Of a DNA stretch of 64,000 bases, positions 1 to 12,900 are shown piece after piece (the first letter of the stretch is position 1; each line of letters opens with the position of its first letter). The notes beneath the pieces were generated by a model. The model did not search any database. It saw only the letters and a program-made list of their open reading frames with translations, and had not been told where the DNA came from. The stretch is taken from NCBI GenBank assembly GCA_029582155.1, contig CM055899.1, positions 74,146,886 to 74,210,885 on the forward strand, in the 5' to 3' direction. Both the position numbers and the translations under genes were made by a program. This stretch comes from Panopea generosa. Lineage: Eukaryota > Mollusca > Bivalvia > Adapedonta > Hiatellidae.

Positions 1-19
1 AAGTTCTGAGTTTAAAGAG

Positions 20-515
20 TCAAGGTTCAAGTGAATAGAGGGTTTGCTGCTCATGCCAGCAGTTGTGGGTTCGATCCCCAGCTTAACCTGATTCCTCTGG
101 AAAAAAATTCAGTACAGATTCTACCCAGGAAGCAGTCTCGAGAAAGGTTCATATAAGCTTTGAACTTTCTGCTGGGCCCCCATTAGTTCAGTCGGTTTGG
201 CGTCTGACTATCAATCCAGGGATCGTGAGTTTGAATCCCCACCCGGCAACAGTCTCCATGATGATTGATATACGACATTGTGTCTCATTATCATTCGTCT
301 CTCACCAATTATTCAAGTGGGAAAGTTATCAATTACTTGCGGAGATGGAGTGTGCTTGAGTACTGGTTAATCCCAGGAAACAGTGGTTAGGTTAACTGAT
401 CATCTGTTAGCCCTCGATGGGATAAAAATGACGCTAAATATTCAATTAATCAATCAATCAATCATTGAACTTTCATCACAATCAAGCTAAACTAAATTAG
501 TATAAAAATAAGTAT
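20..515 (+). repeat. tRNA-derived SINE (family B) split by SINE A
   Basis: The left part (about 20-169) has a box B-like GGGTTCGATCC at about 67-77. The right part (465-515) continues the same element (CATCACAATCAAGC), as in the unbroken copy at 45515-45705. It is interrupted at 170-464 by a SINE A copy. Confidence 0.7.
170..464 (+). repeat. SINE A copy with target-site duplication, nested in SINE B
   Basis: It has a tRNA-like head (ATTAGTTCAGTCGG, then TTTGAATCCCC), a conserved core containing CAAGTGGGAAAGTTATCA, and an ATCAATCA tail. Identical TTGAACTTTC copies at 160-169 and 465-474 are the target duplication. Confidence 0.85.
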
Positions 516-853
516 CAGGGTGACTGAGACTTGTTAATGATAAATTATTGTAAAACTGTAATGTTCAATTGGAATCTGTACATAAATCAAACTTGTTGTC
601 ATTTAAAAATTGTCTGATTGAAATTTAACTGAATGTTGATTTTGAGATGCATCGTGTGAAGCTGAGGAGCAAACCCAGTCCTAGTGTGAGCAATCAACAC
701 TATCTACTACACTACAACATAAACAAAATTCACAATGTGATTTTTCCAATTATTGTTCATGTGTATCAGATATGGAATTCATCCTTGGTTTAGATTGTAC
801 AAATTCTTCAACTGAAATTTAACAATTGTTGATTTATTTTGTTTACTTTGCAG
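516..853 (+). other. BUD23 intron, no feature seen
   Basis: This is AT-rich intronic sequence before the first BUD23 exon in the window. No further upstream exon was recognised. Confidence 0.6.
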
Positions 854-950
854 ATGTAGCAGTGGAACGGGAGACAGAGGGAGACTTGGTGCTTGGGGAT
901 ATGGGATATGGAATGCCATTCAAGTCCGGATCGTTTGATGGGGTTATCAG
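854..950 (+). CDS. BUD23: BUD23 exon (first in window)
   Basis: The acceptor TTTGCAG ends at 853 and the donor GTATTT starts at 951. The exon begins with the last two bases of an Asp codon. It encodes [15 protein letters not shown] and SGSFDGVI, the part of the methyltransferase fold after the first SAM motif. Confidence 0.93.
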
Positions 951-3900
951 GTATTTTCTTCTTGCGTTTTGTAGTTGACATTCTTTTAGTTAATATTTTG
1001 CTTTCATTTATGAAAGATATTTTTAATTTACATGTCTGTTTTGTCCTTCCTTTGAGATAGTTCCCAGTAAAGAAAAACACAAATGTATTGACAACCAACC
1101 TTCAGCATAAAATTCAATTGAAAAGGAGTGCATGGTCCAGTAGTAGTGCATCAGACTCAGGATCAGAAGGTGGAAGGTTGTGGGTTCGATCCTCTAATAA
1201 GGCCATAAGTAGTTTCCTTGAGCAAGACACTTTATTTGTATATACTTTGTAATGATTCTACCGAGGAAGACTTTGAGTGTGATTTGTCTTAGTTGTAAGA
1301 ATTAGTTTCACAAACAATGTTGAATAAATAAGTTAACTAAAAGTACAAAAAATGTTCAAAATATAGTCAAACCCAGTCAAGAAAGGCGCAAATGTGTTGC
1401 TAAATACAGGTTAATTTGCTTTGAAAGCTTAGAAATGGAAATGAAAAAGAAAAAATAAATGTGATTGCTAAAGACAAGTGACTGCTTAATAGAGGTGACC
1501 CCTTACACAGGTTTGATTGTTTTGTGAGAATTAGTATGAAGATGCATTTATTGATGCTGTTCAAGTGAAGATAAATTATTTTCAGCATATCGGCCCTTCA
1601 GTGGCTGTGTAATGCAGACAAGAAGTACCATCATCCGCCGAAAAGATTATTAAAGTTCTTCTCCACACTCTATGCATGTTTGGTAAGAGATGTTATCATA
1701 CACTGTGTATTGTATGTGTTCAAGTTTTCTAGAAAAATACTTTTGTGATAAATATTTTAAAACTTATTAAGGGCTTTTCCAGAATTAAATGTATGGGGGG
1801 GTCGGACGGCAGTATAATTAAAATTTTATGCCTGGTGGGTGTTTTCATAAAAAAAAATGATGCCTTGTGGGGTAAAAGCTTATTAAAATTTTATGCCTTG
1901 CCGGTATTTCCGTCTCTGAACCGAATTTTTTCTTCAACACCGTTTTTCTTCTCGAAATTTTATACATTTTCTGCCCAGATATTTCCTCCCGTCGTATACA
2001 AAAACATAAAATTGGCCTTCTCCATGTACCGCACCGAGTCAACATCCCGCAGCGTCTAGATTTCGGCGAGCGTCTTATCATTATCGCAGCAGTTTTTTAA
2101 ATTTACCTTGATTTGACCTTTATGTTTGCCACTGACACGCGTGTTGTAACGATTCTAATACACAACCTCCAGACATCATGACCAAGTGAACGTTTTACGC
2201 GACTACACAGTTGGACACTCGATACACTGGTGATATTAATATTAGGAATTGTCTTCAATTAACTTTTTCATCTCAAACTGATTGATCTTTTTTGTTAAGA
2301 CCGCCATAATATAATTACATCACCCGACAACAACATATGATTTAATTTGTTTGTTTGAAACAATTATCTACCTTCGGACTTCCCGAAAAGGAACAAGAAA
2401 CATACTCTTAGTGTGAATAAATTATTAACACGGAAATGTACGAGCTAATCAGATGGCGGAATACACTCGTAGCAGGCCGTAACCCTGTCTACTTTATTAA
2501 ATTGATGCCGAGATGCCGTATCACAAAATTATCTCAGTAAAATTTACGCATTATATATCAATATATGACGTAACGGATATGTTTACAAATACTCCAATAC
2601 GGAAATGAATATACAGACGTGTATATTATTAAATTCTGCAAAAACTACGATTCAACTCTACGGCGGCATTGCTATAATTATATGCATATCCGCGCTGTTT
2701 GTCAGATAGTGTAAAACACTAATTTATTCCGCACAAAAAGAAACACCAAGAAATGCAAAGTCTATTGTGACAAAAAATTCTCATTCTTACCCCAGTGTCT
2801 GAAAAAATCATGGCGAAAAGCAGATATTTCTTAACGGTTGTACAAAAACATAAATTGGACTGTGAAATTGTCTTTGAGCATCCATAACCGGATTGTTTGC
2901 CATCGGGTGCGCGAAATGAGGTCAAATTAGATCAAACCTTTATCGATAGTAGGGAGTAAATAACATGTGTCATAATAATGTTTGTTTCACTGTCAGAGTG
3001 ACGTCATCGTACATTGGCACAAGGCGTTAATGAAAGGGACAGCGTGTTCATTCTGTGCATAAATTTAGGCATGTGTAGCATAACTCTCGTTACGGATCGT
3101 ATCAATTTAATAGTTATTCTTTTTTAAGAAATAAGTATACTGAAAATAAACATTATAGAAGACAACTAGTTACAAACAAACACTAACCTTTAATTATTAT
3201 TATGTTGTGTTTTTTTTCTCGTTTGTTATCTGTAGTGCCCCTTTATTTAATTCTCGACCTGAGGTAATTTGTGACGTAATCACTTGCATATCGGCATTAG
3301 ATCAAAAGTGTAACGTCGGCGTACTTCAAAGAAAGTAGGCAACCGTCCAGACTAGTAATTTTGGAAGCATTACAATAAGAAAACATTAGAAAGGGGATTT
3401 AAGCCTCTTTTTTATTTTTATTTTGTGCATGGTGGTATTTTATCTAATTAAAATTTTATGCATGGTGGTATATATCACAATTAAATTTTATGCTCTGTGG
3501 GTAAAAAAAATAAGTGCCGTCCGACCCCCCCATACATTTAATTCTGGAAAAGCCCTAAGTTAAAAAGTACTCAGTATGTCTGTTTGGATATTTAGATATG
3601 ACACTTACCCCACCCCTTAAAAAAACAACAAAAAAAACACCCAAAATCCCCAACTACTTTTATTTATTTATTTTTCACTTTTTTCCCCTCCTCAATTCCA
3701 TTCCACATACAAGATTTTACCAAAATGCATAACCTTGGAAAATTGGGAAGTTGTATTGATATATTTTGTGAGTGATTGATTTTGTTTTGAATGAAGCATT
3801 AAGTGTAATATTGACCACCTAAAACATCTAGTTCAGTTTTAAGGTATGTAAAGAGAATGTGAATACCACTTTAATCACAGGTTATAAAGTATTCCTTTCA

Positions 3901-6900
3901 GGCAGTAGCACATCTGACTATCAGTCCAGGAGTCATTAGTTGAATTCACAAATAAATTGAATAATATGACATTGCGCTTCATTGTCAGTCGTTTCTCACC
4001 ACATATTCAAGTGGGAAAACTATCAGTTATTTGCAGAGATAGGAGTGTTCTAGTACTGGTTAACCTTTCAGGATCCCAGGAAAGAGTGGTTAGGTATGTT
4101 AGCCCTCAGTGGTATAAAAATGATGCTTAATAATCAAACAAAGAAATCATCTTTGAATTTCAAGGAAATGAAAAATCTTGAACAGATGATTTATTCTTTA
4201 AAGTCAATTAAACCAAGTGCAGTTTTTCTGAAGCCAGTCTAAAATCATGATCACCTGGATGCTTATCTCTGATGTCAGTTATTTAAGTATTATTATTTAA
4301 AACAGGAACCAAATGACATAAGGACAAGTCATGGGTTTATATTTTGATAATATTTCTTTGATAAAAAGAAACATGGTAGGTAACATTTCAGTATTTATAT
4401 GTGTTAAATATTTCCATTTGATAAGTCCTGAACATGAAAGGTTATATTTGTTTTAAATGAAAATTATGATTTATTTTATTGATCTTTATTTGAGTCAGTT
4501 GAACATTCATCCTGCAAGCAAAAGGTCCTGAGATTGAGTCCTGGACTGGTTGTATATTTTTCTTGTCCTGTTTCATTGGCACCCAATGGGGGACTATGGT
4601 TCATATATATTCAAATATACTTTTACATTTATATGATTCTCTGGTCAGAAACTCGGGGACAAATTACAAATTTCTGGAGGAATATGTCTCAGTGTGAAGG
4701 TAACCTGTTACGAAGCAGTGTGGCTAGCTCAGTTTGTATAGTATTCACCCTGTAAGTGAAAGGTTTCCGCATATTATTCTTGTCCTGTCATAGTTGCATT
4801 TGTTTTACTTTTGCAGGCCAGGGGAACAAGAGCTGTGTTTCAGCTATATCCAGAAAACAGTGCACAGGTGAGTTGTCATTGCTATCTTAAGGGTGAAGAT
4901 TACTTTGTTATTTTTTAGCTCAGTTGAGCCAAAGGCTTCAAGTTTGTTTAAATTAAGGGACTTGGGTCCATTGGGACCCAGTTAGGGGACTTTGATTTTA
5001 CATATAGGAAATTAAGAAATACTATTGGAAAACAGGAAATAATGCTTTTCTCATCCATTTTTTGTATTACTGGTATTTCACCCCTGTTGATGTCTGAACC
5101 ATTATTTGAGACTGGCTCCTTCAGAAGGGATTTTATATCCACAAGGGTTAATTAGGAGCCCAAAAAGGATAAAATACAAATTTTCAAAAATTTCTTCTCA
5201 AGAACTGACCACTGGTCAAATTTGGTATAAATAATCCCTTTGAGTAGTGATTTCAAACTGGCATCCAGTAACGGGACTTTGATTGTTACATAGGAATGCT
5301 ATGGAAAAACATGAAATTTTGTTTTTCTCACACATTCTTTGTATTATTCAAATCATATTGATGTCTGAAGCATTGATTAGTCAGAACTATTTTGACTAAT
5401 CCTTTAAAGGGACTACAATTTATTGGGGCCCAGTTAGGGAACTTTGATTTTTATGCTCCCCCAAAGGGGGGAAGCATATAGTCGCTGCTTCGTCCGTGCA
5501 TGCGTCCGTCCGTCCATCCGTGTGTCACCAAATTCTTATCTGCACTATTTCTCTACAACCTAAGGTTGGAATTTTATGAAACTTGCTAGGATGCATCATT
5601 ACCAAGTGTAGATGCGAAATTGTCTTATGTTTTGGTTCGATGATTTTTTCACGGAGTTATGGTCCTTTGATTTTGTCTGTGACCAAATTCTTGTCCGCGC
5701 TATTTCTCTACAACCCCATGTTTGAATTTTATGAGACTTGCTAGGATGCATCACTACCAAGTGTAGATGCGCATATTGTCTTTGTGTTCTAATTCGATGA
5801 TTTTCATGGAATTATAGCCCTTTCATTGAGTCTGTGACCAAATTATTGTCCTTGCAATTTCTCTACAACCTCAGGTTGGAATTTGCTGTTTATGTTCCAG
5901 TTCAATGATTTTTCACGGAGTTGTGGCCCCACATTCTATCTGTGACCAAACACTTCTCCACTCTATTCCTCTACAACCTCTGGTTGGAATTTTATGAAAC
6001 TTGCTAGGATGCATGATTACCAAGTGAAGATGTGCATATTGTCTTCATGATGCTATTTCGCTACAACCTCTGGTTTTAATTTGTAAAACTAACTATAATA
6101 TGCACATATTGTCATTTTGTTCCGGTTCAATGATTTGCAAATGAGTTCTGTCAAGTGCTGAGCCACATATTGTTCCTGCTATGTAGTTTGGTACTTTTCA
6201 GCCAAGTAGCCATCAGCACTAAGGGAATATGGTATAGAGTCAAACACTCACTTGGGGAGCATCCATCGGTTCCACCGATATTTTCTTGTTTCATACATGT
6301 AGTAAATACTAAGGGAAAATTAAATTCTATTATCATCATCTACTTGAGGAATTATTTCGGTTATCTTGAGATCTGGAGATCTGGAGTATTTTTAAGTCAA
6401 AACAGTTGAGAATGGGTCCTTAAAATGGAATTTAATATCTAAAATGGACCAGTAGTGGCACAAAAAGGGGATTGCGTTATGAATTTGCAAAATTTTCTTC
6501 TCAGAAACTAAATTTGCAGGATTTTTCAAACTTTTGAAATTGGTTAAAAACATTTTTTTCCAATATACTATGCCTATATATACCCACTGACCCTGTATTG
6601 CCAAAATGATAATCTATTTTAGTATGCCAAAATAATTTAATGAAAAGTGATTTCCTAACTTGGGCTAGGCACCTAGGTTAGACAGAAATAGTTTTCCCAC
6701 TTAAATTGCAACATTTTTGTGACATATTATATGAGTCACATGATTTATTACACATAGTGAACATTGTTTCATCATAGATAGAGTAAGAATGGCGATGCAA
6801 AGGTCGTCAAATAGTATTTGAGTGCTGTCTATCTTTAGAATGGGGATTTTGTTCCAAGTTTACCATTAGAATTTAAATATCGTTTTTGTCACGTTTTGGT

Positions 6901-9900
6901 GGGGATATACCAAACCATTTGGATTTCATTTATTTATGATAATGACATGCCTTTTATCCATTTTAATAATTATATTATTATTTTTAAGACATTTTATAGC
7001 GTTTTTTTCCTGACATACTCCCTTTAAATGATTTCTATGAACAGGGTTTTCAAGTTTGTTCAAGTAAAGGGTTGTTGTCCATTAGGAACGAGTAAAGGGA
7101 CTTTGCTTATTTCACAGATATACTATGGGAAAACAGAAACAACTTCTCATCTATTTTTAGTATTATTTCAAACATCTTGATGTCTGGGGCTTTATTTAAT
7201 TATTATAGTGAAGGTCTTTTAAGGAGATATATACACTTAAAGGTCAGCAGTGGCAAAAATGGCATAAAAAATTGAAATTCTAAAAATCTTTTTTCTCAAT
7301 AACGTATCTGCCAAATTTGTTCCTATTTGGTATAAATAGTTCATATGAGTAGTGTTTTTAAGTTTGTTCAAAAACTGTGCTTGTGTTCATTGGAACCTAG
7401 TAAGGGGGTTTTGGTTTTTACTAATGTATACAATGTGACCACAGATAATTCTCAAAATTTGAAATAATTTTGATAGGTGAAATCAGGTGAGCGACTTAGG
7501 TCTAAATGGGTTTCTTGTTTTAAATGGAATTGAACATCATCTCCAACACATTACATGTTATATACATGTATGGCTTGTCAAGTTTAAGTGATGGAGGAAT
7601 ACCTCAGAGTGAATTTAAGTGGAACCATCCTTCTTCGGCAAGTAACTTGTTTACTTTTTCCCAAATATTTAAATTCAAAGCCATGATTTAGTAGTGACAG
7701 GTAAGTACCCAAGAAGACTTGGTCACAAGAGACCCATTGTTTTCATTGTTATCTTTAGAGCAAAGTACTTTAATGCACAGATGAGTTTTCACTCCATGCT
7801 AAAACAGGTAACTGCTGACTTATTGCATGTGCAGATTTCAATGCTTATTTGTGCAATCTGCTGACTTAAGACCATAGGTAAATGTAATTATTGACTTGAG
7901 GTCATAGGTGAGATTTTACTGTACAGTTAAAAACACAATGTATTGTTGGCATGTTGGCCTTATATCACAGGTGAGTTGTTACTGCTAACATGACTGATTA
8001 TGTAATAATATCTTAAAGGATTGCCTGTTCATTTTGGCTTGTCAGCATGAAGACAGTTTTAAAGATGATCCTTTCTGTTATTTAATTATAGAGTGATTTC
8101 CCATTGGTTTGAAATCCATTGAACATTAGTGTTTTTTTTAACCATTGCAATTTTCAAATTTGAGTTCTGGTTCAAAGATCTTCTGTGAACTTTTTACTTT
8201 TCATTTTATACCAGCACAAAATCAGTGTATTATATATAAGGTAGCTTGTCTGACGTTTATGTTCTATCATTACAGTTAGAGTTGATAACACAGCAGGCCA
8301 TGAAGGCAGGGTTTACAGGTGGCCTGGTTGTTGATTACCCAAACAGTACGAAAGCTAAAAAGTAAGTAATTTATTGTAAAATTAGATTCATTCTCATTAG
8401 CTCACATAAAAGGCTCAGTGACACGATACATCATTCTTTCGGAAGAACAAACCGATGATCCACTGAATACGATTTACAAGGCTTACGAACGTTAATAAAA
8501 TGTTGTAAGCGAAACACTAAATAATTTTCACGATTTTTTTTTTTAATCTTCAAATCTTACACTAATAAGTTTGTAAACTTATGAACATTAGTGAAAAGGA
8601 CCCTAGATGGCCCACTTTTCTTAAATTGATTTACATATTTGATTGATTTATCAATTAAAAGCTATGTCTTGTGTTAATTTGGCATTTTGATATGTTTAAT
8701 TATTTAGCATCATTTTTATGCAATCAAGTGCCAACAGATGGTCAGTTGACCTAGAACCACGTTTTCCTGGGAACCTGGATGTTGACCAGTACCCAAGCAC
8801 TCATCATAACAAGCAGCTGATAACTTCCCCTCTTGAATCAGCAGTGATAGACAAATGACAATGAGACGCAATGTAATATATCAATCATAATGGAGACTGG
8901 CAGGGCGGAGATTCACAACTCACAATTTCTGAGTTAATAGTCAGAAACTGAGCATATCGGGACCAGCTTCGGCATTTTGAAAGTATGGTTCTAGTAATTC
9001 AATTCTTAATAAAATTATTCAGTACCAAATGTTTCTGATATACTTTAATTATCACCACAGTCCGCAAAAATACATAAGGCTGTTGAATTGAATTGGTGTT
9101 GATATTTTGTCCTTACATTTCAGAATGTATTTATGTCTGTTTGCTGGAGGTCAGACCCAACAGTTGCCAAAAGGCTTGGGTACGGAGGATTCCCAGTCCA
9201 GCAGATCACAGATTGCATATTCAGACAAAAGGTACATTTTCTTCTTGTTTCTGTCATTGCTATTGTAAATCAGTTTCTACAAAGTGGGCTTCTATTTATA
9301 TTTGGACTATCTACTTGCTGTTCTCTCTGCTATTGATTATCAGATTCTATACAGTGGACTTCTGTATATTGGACTGTCCACTTGCTGTTCTCTGCTATTG
9401 TAAGTCAGATTTCTATATAGAGTGGACTTTATTGGACTGTCCACTTGCTGTTCTCTACTATTGTAAGTCAGATTTCTATATAGAGTGGACTTCTGTACTC
9501 TGGACTGTCCACTTGCTGTTCTCTGCTATTGTAAATCAGATTCTATACAGTGGACTTCTGTACTCTGGACTGTCCACTTGCTGTTCTCTGCTATTGTAAA
9601 TCAGATTCTATACAGTGGACTTCTGTACTCTGGACTGTCCACTTGCTGTTCTCTGCTATTGCAAATCAGATTCTATTAAGTGGACTTCTGTACTCTGGAC
9701 TGTCCACTTGCTGTTCTCTGCTATTGCAAATCAGATTCTATAAAGTGGAATTCTGTACTCTGGCCTGTCCACTTGCTGTTCTCTGTTACTGTAAATCAGA
9801 TTCTATACAGTGGACTCCTGTGCACTGGACTGTCAACTTTTTTCTCTGCTATTGTAAATCAGATTCTATACAGTGGACTTCTGTAAACTGGACTGTCAAC

Positions 9901-12900
9901 TTGCTGTTCTCTGCTATTGTCCACTTGGTGTTCTCTGCTATTGTAAATCAGATTCTATACAGTGGACTTCTGTACTCTGGACTGTCCACTTGGTGTTCTC
10001 TGCTATTGTAAATCAGATTCTATACAGTGGACTTCTGTACTCTGGACTGTCCACTTGGTTTATTGGTTGATAAAGCCATAGCTTCATTATGAATGGTTGA
10101 TTGGTTGGTAAAGCCATAGCTTCATTATGATTGGTTGATGAAGCCATAGCTTCATTATGAATGGTTGATTGGTTGGTAAAGCCATAGCTTCATTATGAAT
10201 GGTTGATTGGTTGATAAAGCCATAACTTCATTATGAATGTTTCATTGTTTGATAAAGCCATAGCTTCATTATGAATGGTTGATTGGTTGATAAAGCCATA
10301 GCTTCATTATGAATGGTTGATTGGTTGATAAAGCCATAGCTTCATTATGAATGGTTGATTGGTTGATTAAGTCATAGCTTCATTATGAATGGTTCACTGG
10401 TTGATAAAACCATAGCTTCATTATGAATGGTTGATTGGTTGGTAAAGCCATAGCTTCATTATGAATGGTTGATTGGTTGATAAAGCCATAGCTTCATTAT
10501 GAATGGTTGATTGGTTGATAAAGCCATAGCTTCATTATGAATGGTTCACTGGTTGATAAAACCATAGCTTCATTATGAATGGTTGATTGGTTGATAAAGC
10601 CATAACTTCATTATGAATGGTTGATTGGATGATGAAGCCATAGCTTCATTATGAATGGTTGATTGGTTGATGAAGCCATAGCTCCATTATGAATGGTTGA
10701 TTGGTTGACAAAGCCATAGCTTCATTATGAATGGTTCATTGGTTGATAAAGCCATAGCTTCATTATGAATGTTTCATTGGTTGATAAAGCCATAGCTTCA
10801 TAATGAATGGTTGATAAAGCCATAGCTTCATTATGAATGGTTGATAAAGTCATAGCTTCATTATGAATGTTTCATTGGTTGATAAAGCCATAGCTTCATT
10901 ATGAATGGTTGATTGGTTTATAAAGCCATAGCTTCATTATGATTGGTTGATGAAACCATAGCTTCATTATGAATGGTTGATTGGTTGATAAAGCCATAGC
11001 TTCATTATGAATGGTTGATTGGTTGATAAAGCCATAACTTCATTATGAATGTTTCATTGTTTGATAAAGCCATAGCTTCATTATGAATGGTTGATTGGTT
11101 GATAAAGCCATAGCTTCATTATGAATGGTTGATTGGTTGATAAAGCCATAGCTTCATTATGAATGGTTGATTGGTTGATTAAGTCATAGCTTCATTATGA
11201 ATGGTTCACTGGTTGATAAAACCATAGCTTCATTATGAATGGTTGATTGGTTGGTAAAGCCATAGCTTCATTATGAATGGTTGATTGGTTGATAAAGCCA
11301 TAGCTTCATTATGAATGGTTGATTGGTTGATAAAGCCATAGCTTCATTATGAATGGTTCACTGGTTGATAAAACCATAGCTTCATTATGAATGGTTGATT
11401 GGTTGATAAAGCCATAACTTCATTATGAATGGTTGATTGGATGATGAAGCCATAGCTTCATTATGAATGGTTGATTGGTTGATGAAGCCATAGCTCCATT
11501 ATGAATGGTTGATTGGTTGACAAAGCCATAGCTTCATTATGAATGGTTGATTGGTTGATAAAGCCATAGCTTCATTATGAATGTTTCATTGGTTGATAAA
11601 GCCATAGCTTCATAATGAATGGTTGATAAAGCCATAGCTTCATTATGAATGGTTGATAAAGTCATAGCTTCATTATGAATGTTTCATTGGTTGATAAAGC
11701 CATAGCTTCATTATGAATGGTTGATTGGTTTATAAAGCCATAGCTTCATTATGATTGGTTGATGAAACCATAGCTTCATTATGAATGGTTCATTGGTTGA
11801 TAAAGCCATAGCTTCATTATGAATGGTTGATTGGTTGATAAAGCCATAACTTCATTATGAATGTTTCATTGTTTGATAAAGCCATAGCTTCATTATGAAT
11901 GGTTGATTGGTTGATAAAGCCATAGCTTCATTATGAATGGTTGATTGGTTGATAAAGCCATAGCTTCATTATGAATGGTTGATTGGTTGATTAAGTCATA
12001 GCTTCATTATGAATGGTTCACTGGTTGATAAAACCATAGCTTCATTATGAATGGTTGATTGGTTGATAAAGCCATAGCTTCATTATGAATGGTTGATTGG
12101 TTGATAAAGCCATAGCTTCATTATGAATGGTTGATTGGTTGATAAAGTCATATCTTCATTATGAATGTTTCATTGGTTGATAAAGCCATAGCTTCATTAT
12201 GAATGGTTGATAAAGCCATAGCTTCATTATGAATGGTTGATTGGTTGATAAAGCCATAGCTTCATTATGAATGGTTGATAAAGTCATAGCTTCATTATGA
12301 ATGTTTCATTGGTTGATATAGCCATAACTTCATTATGAATGGTTGATAAAGCCATAGCTTCATTATGAATGGTTGATTGGTTGATAAAGCCATAGCTTCA
12401 TTATGAATGTTTCATTGGTTGATAAAGTCAAAGCTTCATTATGAATGGTTGATAAAGCCATAGCTTCATTATGAATGGTTGATTGGTTGATAAAGCCATT
12501 ACATTCTTGGACAGTTCTTAATATTCAGTTGCATGCACAAATTAACATATTTATGTGTCGACGTGCCGTAAAACACCATTCATCCATTCATTCATTCATT
12601 CATTTTTAATATTCAGAGACAGAATACGAAATTCAAGAGGCAAGTCATTAAAGAAGAGTCGAGATTGGATACTGGAGAAGAAAGAGAGACGAAGACGCCA
12701 AGGAAGGCAAGTTATATGTGAATATTTATTTATAAATGACACACATATAAACATATATTATAGATATTACCATATTTGTGTATGTATGTTTAACCCCGCT
12801 CAAGTATTCTGAATACCCTATTTCCATTGTCCATCATCTGCCTGTTAATTTTAAGGTTGTATACGCCCACTGGAGCTTGACTAATCTTACAAAGAAGTCC

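Larger units (their letters stand above)
4913..7531 (+). repeat. Dispersed repeat F with about 330-bp internal units, carrying nested insertions
   Basis: It starts with a short hairpin (AGCTCAGTTGAGCCAAAGGC) and ends with GGTGAGCGACTTAGG near 7490-7510. Between these, units with GGACTTTGATTTTACATA, GGAAAACAGGAAAT and CTTCTCAAGAACTGACC recur. Two other repeats interrupt it (about 5452-6290 and 6515-7020). Fragments recur at 15240-15420, 16860-17270 and, reversed, 33300-33870. Confidence 0.6.

Noticed and set aside
1745..2081. Plus and minus ORFs near 1.8-2.1 kb, repeated at 36290-36646
   Set aside because: They lie in the terminal part of the 1.8 kb transposon, are shared only because the element is repeated, and show no transposase motif.
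9093..10070. Cluster of plus-strand ORFs up to 168 codons with repeated CCYCKSD-like peptides
   Set aside because: They are translations of the 65-bp intronic minisatellite in changing frames. Only 9124-9231 is coding, in a different frame.
9259..12500. Regularly spaced repeats suggesting a CRISPR array
   Set aside because: The repeats are contiguous monomers without unique spacers, in a eukaryotic intron.
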